From Bacteroidales bacterium M2 (GTDB taxonomy: Bacteria; Bacteroidota; Bacteroidia; Bacteroidales; Muribaculaceae), in contig LUJM01000046.1 in the NCBI GenBank assembly GCA_001689415.1, positions 1-8,440 of the forward strand: a stretch of 8,440 nucleotides of DNA. Direction: 5' to 3'. A program made the translations under genes and the position numbers. The notes beneath the pieces were generated by a model that ran no database searches, had not been told where the DNA came from, and saw nothing but the letters and a program-made list of their open reading frames with translations. Shown piece by piece: positions 1-6,283 of the stretch. Numbering within the stretch: position 1 is the stretch's first letter; each line of letters begins with the position of its first letter.

Positions 1-90
1 TTAGTTGGCGATTAACTGAGTATCCCTAGATATCTGCATATATGTGAAGCTGATGACCCAAAGGCATTGGCAGAATATCTGACAGAATCT

Positions 91-417
91 ATGCAATCTA
101 AGCCATATAGTGCCGAAATACAGGAGAGCCATGAGCGGAAAGTAAAACTATTTTGGGAGGATACATTGTCCTGTCTATATGCCGGGGACTGGCGTTATAC
201 ACTTTACATTCTAAAGCGCAAGATCCAATATGACATGGGGTTTATGCGAGGCTTCGCCGACCATGCCGGTCGCGAACACGATGCCGACCGTATGCAGCTA
301 TGCTGCCGACTGATAGACGGCGCCACGGCCCATAACTACCCCGACGACCGCGCCCGCAAAATGCTCCGCCTTCTTTTCAAGATCCTCGAACAAGACATCT
401 CCAACTGGAGCGACTAA
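91..417 (+). CDS. Hypothetical conserved-looking 108-aa protein
   Basis: I do not recognise this protein with certainty. From ATG 91 it is 108 aa, soluble and basic-to-neutral, with no signal peptide or membrane segment. Notable stretches are FWEDTLSCLY (residues 21-30), YILKRKIQYDMGFMRGF (39-55) and a CCRLID motif near 71-76, followed by a charged C-terminal helix ending NWSD. The dense aromatic and cysteine motifs look like a conserved helical domain rather than random sequence. The frame is open back to a stop at 13-15, but the only earlier initiator is TTG at 67, giving 116 aa; I prefer ATG 91. No Shine-Dalgarno sequence is visible before either. The 5' half is AT-rich and the part after about 240 is clearly GC-richer. 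It lies 13 nt upstream of the metallopeptidase gene and may share its transcript. It may also be the tail of a longer gene broken upstream of the window. Confidence 0.6.
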   Translation: MQSKPYSAEIQESHERKVKLFWEDTLSCLYAGDWRYTLYILKRKIQYDMGFMRGFADHAGREHDADRMQLCCRLIDGATAHNYPDDRARKMLRLLFKILEQDISNWSD

Positions 418-430
418 AAAAGACATAAGA

Positions 431-1213
431 ATGGATAGAAAGTTCACAAGCCTTAAAGAAGTGTCGGATTATGCCCATAGTTTAATCCGTGATAAAAGTG
501 AAAAACAACTCAAAAAGCTTGATCCTCTTGAACTTTTGGAATGGTTTATTGCTTCACAAAGATTTGTGGCTGAGAAAGCGGTGGAAATTATCAAAGATGT
601 CGGTATTAAGGTCGAACATCTTAACATAAACGTTGCGTGTTTTTGGCATGATCGTTTCAGCGCTTATTGTAAATACAATAAACAACGAATAATTATAGGG
701 ATTAAGAGTTTATTCTTAAAGTCATATAATCAACTCGTTGTAACGATAATACATGAATTGACTCACTTAGAGGTTTTGGGTCATAGAGACAACTTCTGGC
801 AGAGACATCTTGAAATATTAAAAATTGAAGGCTTAGCCGACCCAAACGTTACAGTTGAAGATGCGTTTTTAAAGAATCCAACTACTGTCTACCGTTATCC
901 GACTGACAGGCTTCCCCTTCTGCATGGCTCCCATATCATCTCAGAAATAAGCACCGGAATCAATTTGTGCGAACAATGTTTCAATTTTGACAGAAAGTAT
1001 CATCTAATTCGTAGAAATCATATTTTCGGACGTGACAATTGGTGTAATATTCGCAGATTAAACGACATAGACTTTAATCAGGATGTCATCAGGCTGTGCA
1101 AAGAGTATGAGGTAAATTATAATGCCTTATATCGGTTAAGCCATTATGGCATAAGTATACCTGATTTTATTGGGATTGATAAACAATGGAATCCATATAC
1201 CCATGCTTATTAA
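431..1213 (+). CDS. YgjP/DUF45-type zinc metallopeptidase, cytoplasmic
   Basis: This 260-aa protein carries a zincin signature: HELTH at residues 108-112 and a third ligand at His118, giving HExxH-x5-H followed by a hydrophobic FW pair (NFWQ). That arrangement is typical of the YgjP/DUF45 (WLM-like) metallopeptidase group. Glu109 is the predicted catalytic base. The preceding strand RIIIGIKSLFL (86-96) matches the usual edge strand before the active-site helix. Residues 1-60 form a charged helical N-terminus. The C-terminal ~110 residues are not the standard YgjP fold: they hold a CEQC pair (180-183) and a Cys205 preceded by Trp, a possible incomplete zinc-ribbon-like site. There is no signal peptide, so it should act in the cytoplasm. 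The start ATG follows a 13-nt gap after the upstream gene, suggesting co-transcription. The substrate is unknown. SprT was considered, but its third-histidine spacing is different. Confidence 0.78.
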   Translation: MDRKFTSLKEVSDYAHSLIRDKSEKQLKKLDPLELLEWFIASQRFVAEKAVEIIKDVGIKVEHLNINVACFWHDRFSAYCKYNKQRIIIGIKSLFLKSYNQLVVTIIHELTHLEVLGHRDNFWQRHLEILKIEGLADPNVTVEDAFLKNPTTVYRYPTDRLPLLHGSHIISEISTGINLCEQCFNFDRKYHLIRRNHIFGRDNWCNIRRLNDIDFNQDVIRLCKEYEVNYNALYRLSHYGISIPDFIGIDKQWNPYTHAY

Positions 1214-1227
1214 CCAATTAATAACCC

Positions 1228-1267
1228 AACGCCACCAAGGGAGGCTCTTGCTTCTCTCGGTGGCGTT
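1228..1267 (+). terminator. Long stem-loop after the metallopeptidase gene
   Basis: Arms at 1228-1244 and 1251-1267 pair over 17 positions, the outer nine (AACGCCACC / GGTGGCGTT) perfectly and the inner ones with one mismatch and two G-U pairs, around a 6-nt loop CTCTTG. It starts 15 nt after the stop at 1213. There is no U-tract after it, so rho-independent termination is uncertain; an RNA-stabilising 3' hairpin is equally possible. Confidence 0.45.
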
Positions 1268-1438
1268 GAAAGTGCTTTAGTTGGAGTGGCTGTGGCCGGT
1301 CATCCCAAGAGGTTGATTGAAGATCATTCGTTGATCAAGCTGGCCCGTCCGATAATGTTCAAGCTACGCTCCAAGAATGTGCAATATGAGATAACCGACA
1401 ATTTCTTGCGGTTTTCGTTCAACTATTACCTCTATTGA
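1268..1438 (+). pseudogene. C-terminal relic of a DUF234-type AAA+ ATPase
   Basis: In the frame that ends at TGA 1436-1438 the translation from 1304 reads PKRLIEDHSLIKLARPI, followed by a stretch containing KNVQYEITDNFLRFSFNYY. This resembles the conserved tail of the DUF234/archaeal-type AAA+ ATPases common in Bacteroidales, where a 'KPIF...NVKYEIxDNFLxFWFRF' block follows the winged-helix region. All of the ATPase core (Walker A and B, sensor) is missing. The frame stays open further upstream through the hairpin, but that part has no recognisable ATPase similarity, so the junction lies around 1270-1304. It is a truncated remnant with no start codon of its own. Assignment is from memory of the family tail and would need a profile search. 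Confidence 0.5.
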
Positions 1439-1643
1439 CGAAGCAATTGCGTCTCTTAAGGGCCCGTCAGATTTTATTCTAAGAATGATTATATGTATTT
1501 GTCATCTTGTTGGCACTACAACTCCAAAGTGTCTTGAACATAATGCAATTTGCTGGATGCTACCAGACATATTATCAGACTTAGATTGGGCGGCCGCAGA
1601 TGCTCGTTGTTATCCTGTGGTTGCAGATTTTTTGAATCAATAA
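1395..1643 (+). pseudogene. Unidentified coding-like fragment
   Basis: This frame is open from 1395 to TAA 1641-1643 and overlaps the end of the ATPase relic in another frame. It reads like protein: SIDEAIASLKGPSDFILRM, then a Cys-rich ICICHLVGTTTPKC, and a C-terminal acidic region DILSDLDWAAADAR. The first ATG in frame is at 1485 (53 codons). I do not recognise it. It may be the C-terminal end of a helical protein whose 5' part was lost at the ATPase junction, or a tiny intact gene. There is no promoter or ribosome-binding signal to support independent expression. Confidence 0.3.
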
Positions 1644-1650
1644 AGTGTCC

Positions 1651-2104
1651 TTCATCTCAAGTTTTGTAAATTGGCATCCGAAATCTATCGTCAGGTACTT
1701 GATGATAGCTGGTAATCATGAATATTACAATAACGTATATATAGCCGCACAGGGTGAAAGTCGGCAAAAGATGTTCCTTTAGATTGTCGGATATTATCAC
1801 AATGAGGGTGGTACGCATTGATAATGTAGATTTCATTATCTCAACCCTAAGGTTAAGAAAACCAATAGTCGATGAGTTCGCAATTTAGGACGGCATGAGC
1901 GACTATTCTCGATTCATTATAACAAACGTCACCAGATTCCGCAGAACGTATACGATGAGTTTGAAAAGAACTTTGCGTTCATCCAACGGGCAGTCAAAGA
2001 AAGCGATACAGAAAATTGTCGTTATATCCCATCTTCTTTCGACTCTCTCAGCGCTTGACCAAAGACATAACGGCGATGTCCTGAACGTTTCCTACGCCAC
2101 CGAA
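1651..2104 (+). pseudogene. Decayed calcineurin-like metallophosphoesterase
   Basis: Pieces of one metallophosphoesterase lie in order but in different frames. Frame 1 (1651-1782) contains WHPKSIVRYLMIAGNHEYY, including the GNHE metal-binding motif. Frame 2 (about 1802-1914) contains RIDNVDFIISTL, then an in-frame TAG at 1886-1888, then DGMSDYSR. Frame 1 resumes near 1916 with KRHQIPQNVYDEFEKNF. Frame 2 from about 2014 gives IVVISHLLSTLSALD and NGDVLNVSYATE, which corresponds to the later VVxSHxxPS block. The N-terminal DxH motif and the C-terminal GHxH motif are absent, so both ends are lost, with at least three internal lesions. An active enzyme would hydrolyse phosphoester bonds using two metal ions; this copy cannot. 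The 3' edge is approximate and runs into the terminator hairpin. Confidence 0.7.
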
Positions 2105-2105
2105 C

Positions 2106-2145
2106 AAGAGACTGCCGAACTGTGGTTGTCAGGCAGTCTCTTTTT
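2106..2145 (+). terminator. Rho-independent terminator
   Basis: An 11-bp perfect stem AAGAGACTGCC (2106-2116) / GGCAGTCTCTT (2132-2142) with a 15-nt loop runs directly into TTTTT (2141-2145). This is a standard intrinsic terminator for plus-strand transcripts. It lies at the end of the metallophosphoesterase relic and faces the 3' end of the minus-strand regulator relic. Confidence 0.75.
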
Positions 2146-2211
2146 CAAAGGATTTTAAAGGCCTCTCGAGACTTAAAATTTGTGGAAAACAGTTTAAATC
2201 ATGTTCTTATA

Positions 2212-3101
2212 TCAGTTTTTGACATATTCCGATGGGGGTTCTCCAAAGAATTTTTTGAAACTTGTAGAGAAATAAGATGCTGTACTGTAGCCCGCCATCA
2301 CACTCATTTCTGATACCGAGTAGCTGCCGGTTTTAAGCAGTTCCATAGCGTTGTTCATCCTCGTGCGGCGTATGAATTCGTTGGTCGACTCGCCTGTGAG
2401 AGCCTTAAGTTTCAGGTGAAGGTTGGTGCGGCTTACGAGCAGTTCGAACGCGAATTTCTCAGTCGTGAATTCCGAGTCATCAAGATGTTTCTCGACCACG
2501 GCCTTGGCGTTGGTCAGGAATTCCTGGTCAATCGGGTTCATAGCCATTTTCGCCGGTTCGATATCAATTGCATCATTATAGTATGCTATTGCTCGTGCAC
2601 GGGTGCGAAGCCTGTTGGCAATCTTGGCCTTCAGCAACGGCATGGAGAATGGTTTTGGCAGATAGTTGTCAGCGCCGACCTTCATGGCCTCGAGCTGGTC
2701 GGAAATCTCACTTTTGGCCGATAGCATTATTACCGAGATATGCGATGTCCTGAGATTTCGCTTGACGGCCTTGCAGAGCTGCACGCCATCCATATCGGGC
2801 ATCATAACGTCAGTAATAATAATGTCGGCTAAAATAGCCAATGCTTCCTTTCCGCTACGGGCGCAAAGCACGTTGAACTCAGGCATGAGCGATTCGGAAT
2901 ATACTTTAGAATGCTTTCGTTGTCGTCGACGAGCAGAACAGTCTGTATAGCCTCGTCGTCGGGCACCGATGCCGGTGTTTCGCTGTCCTGATGTGAATAA
3001 ATCTCGATAGGCTCATCAATCCCGGGAGTCGTGGCAACATCTGCCGGCTGATTGCTGAGTTCGCCGGTAGTGTAGGCTTCGGCTCTGACAGGACTCAGCC
3101 G
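2212..3101 (-). pseudogene. 3' relic of a hybrid two-component regulator (REC + AraC HTH)
   Basis: The continuous minus-strand frame from 2886 to the stop at 2212-2214 encodes most of a receiver domain and a full AraC-type DNA-binding domain. The phosphoacceptor is the Asp in ITDVMMPDMDG and the conserved Lys is in LPKPF; the HTH block runs from EFTTEKFAFELLVSRTNLH to the C-terminal FGEPPSEYVKN. Upstream, in another frame (about 3101-2898), is the linker and receiver start EAIQTVLLVDDNES. The two frames join at about 2896-2897 if one missing base is restored (ILKYI-x-ESLMPEF). The receiver also seems to lack about five residues before ADIIITDVMM. The histidine kinase, membrane segments and periplasmic sensor of a full HTCS (about 1300 aa) are gone, and the frame stops at 3102-3104. 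Such proteins usually control neighbouring polysaccharide-use genes; none is seen here. Expression of the ATG-2886 fragment as an orphan regulator is possible but unsupported. Confidence 0.8.
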
Positions 3102-3276
3102 TTACTCTACCAATGGCCCTAAATATTTCTCAGCCGGAGAAAAACAGTTCAAGTCGCTCGTTTCTCCCGAATATATTGCCACGCCAGGAACGCATGACTC
3201 AATTCTGATTAAACACGCCACAGGTAACTACCTGCGCAATAGCGAACTCGACGGAGGATTATCGTATGCTGACGAA
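3076..3276 (+). pseudogene. Unrecognised coding-like segment fused to IS relic
   Basis: The frame opens after TAG 3073-3075 and stays open into the transposase relic. It reads as plausible protein (for example NGPKYFSAGEKQFKSLVSPE and HDSILIKHATGNYL), but it does not match the part of ISL3 transposases that should precede their C-terminal block. I cannot name it. It is most likely the remnant of another gene joined to the IS end by deletion. There is no start codon with support. Confidence 0.25.
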
Positions 3277-3408
3277 TATTTCGAGCGAAGGCTCACCAAT
3301 GCCTCGGCAGAATCCTTCAATGCCAAGATCAAGGCCTTCAGAACCCAGTTCCGCGGAGTCGGAGACATCAAGTTCTTCATGTTCAGACCGGCCACTCTAT
3401 ATTCCTGA
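3277..3408 (+). mobile_element. C-terminal relic of an ISL3-family transposase
   Basis: About 43 codons ending at TGA 3406-3408 read YFERRLTNASAESFNAKIK and then FRTQFRGVGDIKFFMFR. This is the conserved C-terminal block of ISL3 (IS204/IS1001/IS1165) DDE transposases, in which the Glu of NASAESFNAKIK is the last catalytic acidic residue. The rest of the enzyme and the left end of the element are missing, so it cannot transpose. About 60 nt of non-coding sequence after the stop may include the right IS end, but I could not identify a matching terminal inverted repeat. A short tail frame ending NYKLF-stop at 3505-3507 is seen downstream and is not part of the IS. Confidence 0.7.
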
Positions 3409-3503
3409 CATCTCCACCGCCCACCGGAAAAATCCGCTGACCCGTAATCAGAGGTAAACAATATTTCCGAGGCTATTTCTTACGTCACCAACTACAAGCT
3501 GTT

Positions 3504-4080
3504 CTAATTGACATCGTTGGCAATAGTCGAGAGATAGAATTTCGGATATGTCTTGACCTTGTTGCCCGCTACTATTGCCACAAGGAGATGTGCGACCATA
3601 GCTGTCATGGAGTGTTCGCCGATTGATGTGCTAACCTCCGGCGTACCTACCCATTTAATAGCATCATCAACCCAATAGTTGCCGGATATGTTCCAGAATT
3701 TGCTGTAACCGCTTGTATGGTCAAGCATCGCTTTAACAGTATCGCAGTCAGCCTTGTCCTTAACAAAAAGGGCAGTTCGTTATTCGGCGACAAGATGACG
3801 TCACAGGCACCAATACCGAAATTGTAAGCACAGATTACCGACACATCATTATAACGAGTGATAATCACCCTGCAATCTGCTTTTTCAGTGCAGGTGCAAA
3901 TCACCACATCGCATATCGGCAGGTCGGCACTGTCAGGCACAGATACAATGTTAACAAAGCCCAGACGCCTTATAGCATCCGCTATAAGCTCAACAGCCAC
4001 ACTGCCGACAATGGCAACATTAGTGTCGGCAATTCTTTGTTTCAAAACTATGATAGCCCCCCTGATTTTTCCATATTCAT
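3504..4080 (-). pseudogene. ThiF/E1-like Rossmann protein, frameshifted
   Basis: Restoring two homopolymer indels gives one protein of about 190 aa. It starts at ATG 4080 (MNMEKSGG), shifts at the G6 tract (4057-4062 on the minus strand), continues as VAIVGSVAVELIADAIRRLGF, with a second strand VNIVSVPDS, then DVVICT and VSVICAYNFGIGACDVIL. It shifts again at a T5 tract (3765-3769) and ends in a C-terminal part with STSIGEHSMTAMVAHLL. The strand order and the 'pvI..xxGixg...l.P' pattern resemble the ThiF/HesA/E1 Rossmann fold. However, the glycine loop is GSVAVE rather than GxGGxG, and no CxxC zinc site or catalytic Cys is apparent, so it looks like a non-catalytic E1-like protein. The ATG-4080 start is supported by its position 12 nt after a -7 box, mirroring the divergent gene. 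The intact segment from TTG 4045 to 3647 is an alternative product. Pseudogene, phase-variable gene and assembly error remain open. Confidence 0.55.
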
Positions 4081-4092
4081 AATTGTTTGAGG

Positions 4093-4100
4093 CAAAATTA
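4093..4100 (-). promoter_or_regulatory. -7 promoter element for the ThiF-like gene
   Basis: On the minus strand this is TAATTTTG, an exact match to the Bacteroidetes -7 motif TAnnTTTG. It lies 12 nt before ATG 4080 and 21 nt from palindrome A1. No TTTG-type -33 box is visible; that position is occupied by the edge of the palindrome. Confidence 0.6.
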
Positions 4101-4121
4101 TACTTTCAACACCAAAAATTA

Positions 4122-4139
4122 TGCACATAAAAGTGGGCA
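4122..4139. promoter_or_regulatory. Palindromic operator A1
   Basis: TGCACAT-AAAA-GTGGGCA, a variant of the TGCACAC-AAAA-GTGTGCA palindrome with one change in each arm. It lies exactly 21 nt (4101-4121) upstream of the minus-strand -7 box, so its centre is expected near -43 of the ThiF-like gene, a typical activator position. Confidence 0.6.
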
Positions 4140-4160
4140 AATACCGCCGCCCCCCTCAAA

Positions 4161-4178
4161 TGCACACAAAAGTGTACA
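4161..4178. promoter_or_regulatory. Palindromic operator A2
   Basis: TGCACAC-AAAA-GTGTACA, one mismatch from a perfect palindrome. It lies exactly 21 nt (4179-4199) upstream of the plus-strand -7 box of the TonB receptor gene. The centre-to-centre distance to A1 is 39 bp, with a C-rich spacer between. Confidence 0.65.
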
Positions 4179-4199
4179 GCCTATTAAATGTATATATCA

Positions 4200-4207
4200 T
4201 ACTTTTG
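4200..4207 (+). promoter_or_regulatory. -7 promoter element for the TonB receptor operon
   Basis: TACTTTTG, an exact match to TAnnTTTG. It ends 12 nt before ATG 4220, so the 5' untranslated leader should be only a few nucleotides. The -33 region has no TTTG and abuts palindrome A2. Confidence 0.65.
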
Positions 4208-4219
4208 CATTAAAAATTT

Positions 4220-6283
4220 ATGCGACTACATCTTGGCATATTGTTCTTATACGCGATAGTTTCCCTAAATGCTGTTGCGCAAAGCGAGTTGCCGGATTAT
4301 TTGGATATGTCGCATGAACTTAATGAAGTTGTGGTAACGGCTCCTGAAAATCAGATAATAGGCAATAAGACTTTTTTTTATCCGACAAAGGAACTTAAAA
4401 ATGCCACGAACAATGGGATTCAACTTCTTGCAGGACTGCAAATCCCCGACCTGATTATAAACCCAGCCACCGGGTCTATTGAAAGACTGGGTGGTGGCGA
4501 GTTGTCCATAAGAATCAATGGTCGTCCAGCTTCACAAATAGATATTACATCCCTGTCACCAAAGGATATTACCAAGGTGGAGTATACACCGAACCCAGGT
4601 GTGAGATATGGAGAGGCAAAGGGCGTGATAGATATAACCGTAAAACGACGCGAAACAGGCTATGGAGTATCACTCAATTTGCTCCAATCTGTGAACCGAG
4701 GATGGGGTAATTATACCGGAGCGTTGAAATATACATTAGGGCGTAGTGAGTGGACTCTTGATTTTCAGTCCAATCCTATGTGGCGAATGTCTGCTTTCCG
4801 TGATAATTCAGAGCATTATCTCCTATCAGACGGGACTAAAATCCTACGTTTGGAGAGTGGTATAAAGGCACCGAACAGGATGGCTTCTCATCGGGTATCA
4901 TTGCAACACTCCTATGCGATAGGTAGCAAACTCTTGCTTAACACCCAATTGCGCATATTCCGCAAGAACGATCGCTATATATCTGAGGGTGATATAACAA
5001 CCGTGATTGGCGATGAAGTTACAGATGATTTTGAACGGGAAGAATTACCTATGAAATCTACACAGATTGACTTGGATGTATATCTGCATTGGAAGGCAAA
5101 TAAATCCAATAAGCTGTATTTTAATATAATCCCAACTGTAATGAATGGCTCGAATGACCGCAGTTATCAGACATCAGAGGTGGAGTTATATACTACCATA
5201 TCCAATCGTGGATACAGGTTGTTTGGTGAAGGCGTTTGGGAACGTCGAATCGGGAACGTCGTCCTCACATCCGGCATACGAAGTTTGGGCGAGTGGAATG
5301 AGGCAGATTATAATCATTCCGGAAACATCCATGAGAAAAGTGTCACGGGAAGCTTATTTGCCGAGTGGAAACAAACCTTGGATAAGATTCAATATAGTAT
5401 CGGAATAGGCGGAACTGCTTATAGTGTAAAAGAACCGTTGAAACACAATTATTTCAATGCAAATCCTCGGATATATTTTCGATATACTCCTGCCTCATGG
5501 GGTGGAATATCCTTTATAGGAAATGTAACCACGGTAGCTCCAACAGTGAATCAACTAAACCCCGTTATTCAACAAGTTGACAATTATCAATGGAGCGAAG
5601 GCAATCCCGGTGTTTCCACCTTTCAGCAATATGATACAAAATTAGAATTCGATGGTAAATATAAGGATATGTCGCTAAAAATTACTGTCGCTAACACCTA
5701 CAACCATAATCCAATAATGGGAGCAAAGACATATATGGACACTAAAATAGTCAAGTCTTATTACAACTCCGGTTATAACAATAATTTTATTGTCATGGCT
5801 CAACTTAGAATGCCGGTGTTCATAAAACAATTGAACCTTTCTTTGGAAGGTGTTTGGCATAGAACAGTCAGCAAAGGCCTTAACTATTGCCACAATTATT
5901 CGCAACCTTTTATAAACGCTCAGCTCATGTATGTGAATGGACCATGGTGGATTATGCTGAAATACAATAGTACATACAATGCCCTATGGGGAGAAGACAT
6001 ATACAGCACCAATAACAATATGCTGAACATTGGAGTAGGCTACACCCACCGTAGTGCGACTTTTATGGCCGGGGCCTTCAATCCCATCGGTAATATCAGA
6101 GTGAAAAGCCGAGATTTGAACGCTATCGCCGGATTTGACAGGGAATATCAAGTATCATCAACTCGTCAATTATTTTGGGTCGGGGTCACGTTAAACCTCT
6201 ACAAAGGTAAGAAGCGAAGTGCATCCCAACGCAAGTTAAACAACTCTCAAACATACGAATCAATAAACAATGTAAAGAAATGA
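4220..6283 (+). CDS. TonB-dependent outer-membrane receptor
   Basis: This 687-aa protein has a signal peptide (MRLHLGILFLYAIVSLNAVA, cleavage likely after Ala20), a TonB-box-like segment ELNEVVVTA (33-41), a plug domain to about residue 142, and a long beta-barrel from about 148. Plug signatures are IRINGRPAS (97-105) and VEYTPNPGVRYGEAKG (120-135), typical of the outer membrane beta-barrel/TonB receptor family (PF14905-like) rather than SusC. There is no N-terminal carboxypeptidase-regulatory-like domain and no SusD partner, so polysaccharide import is not indicated; the ligand is unknown. The last predicted strand ends near LFWVGVTLNLY, with a basic 25-residue tail after it, which is unusual because barrels usually end on an aromatic residue. 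Its stop overlaps the next start (ATGA at 6280-6283), showing translational coupling. Expression is probably controlled through palindrome A2. The start at 4220 is fixed by the signal peptide and the promoter just upstream. Confidence 0.88.
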   Translation: MRLHLGILFLYAIVSLNAVAQSELPDYLDMSHELNEVVVTAPENQIIGNKTFFYPTKELKNATNNGIQLLAGLQIPDLIINPATGSIERLGGGELSIRINGRPASQIDITSLSPKDITKVEYTPNPGVRYGEAKGVIDITVKRRETGYGVSLNLLQSVNRGWGNYTGALKYTLGRSEWTLDFQSNPMWRMSAFRDNSEHYLLSDGTKILRLESGIKAPNRMASHRVSLQHSYAIGSKLLLNTQLRIFRKNDRYISEGDITTVIGDEVTDDFEREELPMKSTQIDLDVYLHWKANKSNKLYFNIIPTVMNGSNDRSYQTSEVELYTTISNRGYRLFGEGVWERRIGNVVLTSGIRSLGEWNEADYNHSGNIHEKSVTGSLFAEWKQTLDKIQYSIGIGGTAYSVKEPLKHNYFNANPRIYFRYTPASWGGISFIGNVTTVAPTVNQLNPVIQQVDNYQWSEGNPGVSTFQQYDTKLEFDGKYKDMSLKITVANTYNHNPIMGAKTYMDTKIVKSYYNSGYNNNFIVMAQLRMPVFIKQLNLSLEGVWHRTVSKGLNYCHNYSQPFINAQLMYVNGPWWIMLKYNSTYNALWGEDIYSTNNNMLNIGVGYTHRSATFMAGAFNPIGNIRVKSRDLNAIAGFDREYQVSSTRQLFWVGVTLNLYKGKKRSASQRKLNNSQTYESINNVKK

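Larger units (their letters stand above)
4122..4178. repeat. Regulatory repeat, copy A
   Basis: Two 18-bp palindromes separated by 21 nt of C-rich sequence (AAT-A-CC-G-CCGCCCCCC-TCAAA when read in blocks). The same layout, with the same spacer apart from one length change and two substitutions, recurs at 6817-6872. This is the shared regulatory module between divergent genes. Confidence 0.75.

Noticed and set aside
1895..2158. An 87-codon plus-strand gene starting MSDYSRFIITNV
   Set aside because: Its start and end match metallophosphoesterase motifs but the middle is out of frame, so it is part of the decayed gene rather than a small independent gene.
2416..2950. Several plus-strand open frames over the regulator relic
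   Set aside because: They are antisense shadows of the receiver/AraC coding sequence and have no recognisable motifs.
4220..6283. SusC-type polysaccharide receptor
   Set aside because: It is too short, lacks the N-terminal carboxypeptidase-like domain, and no SusD follows.
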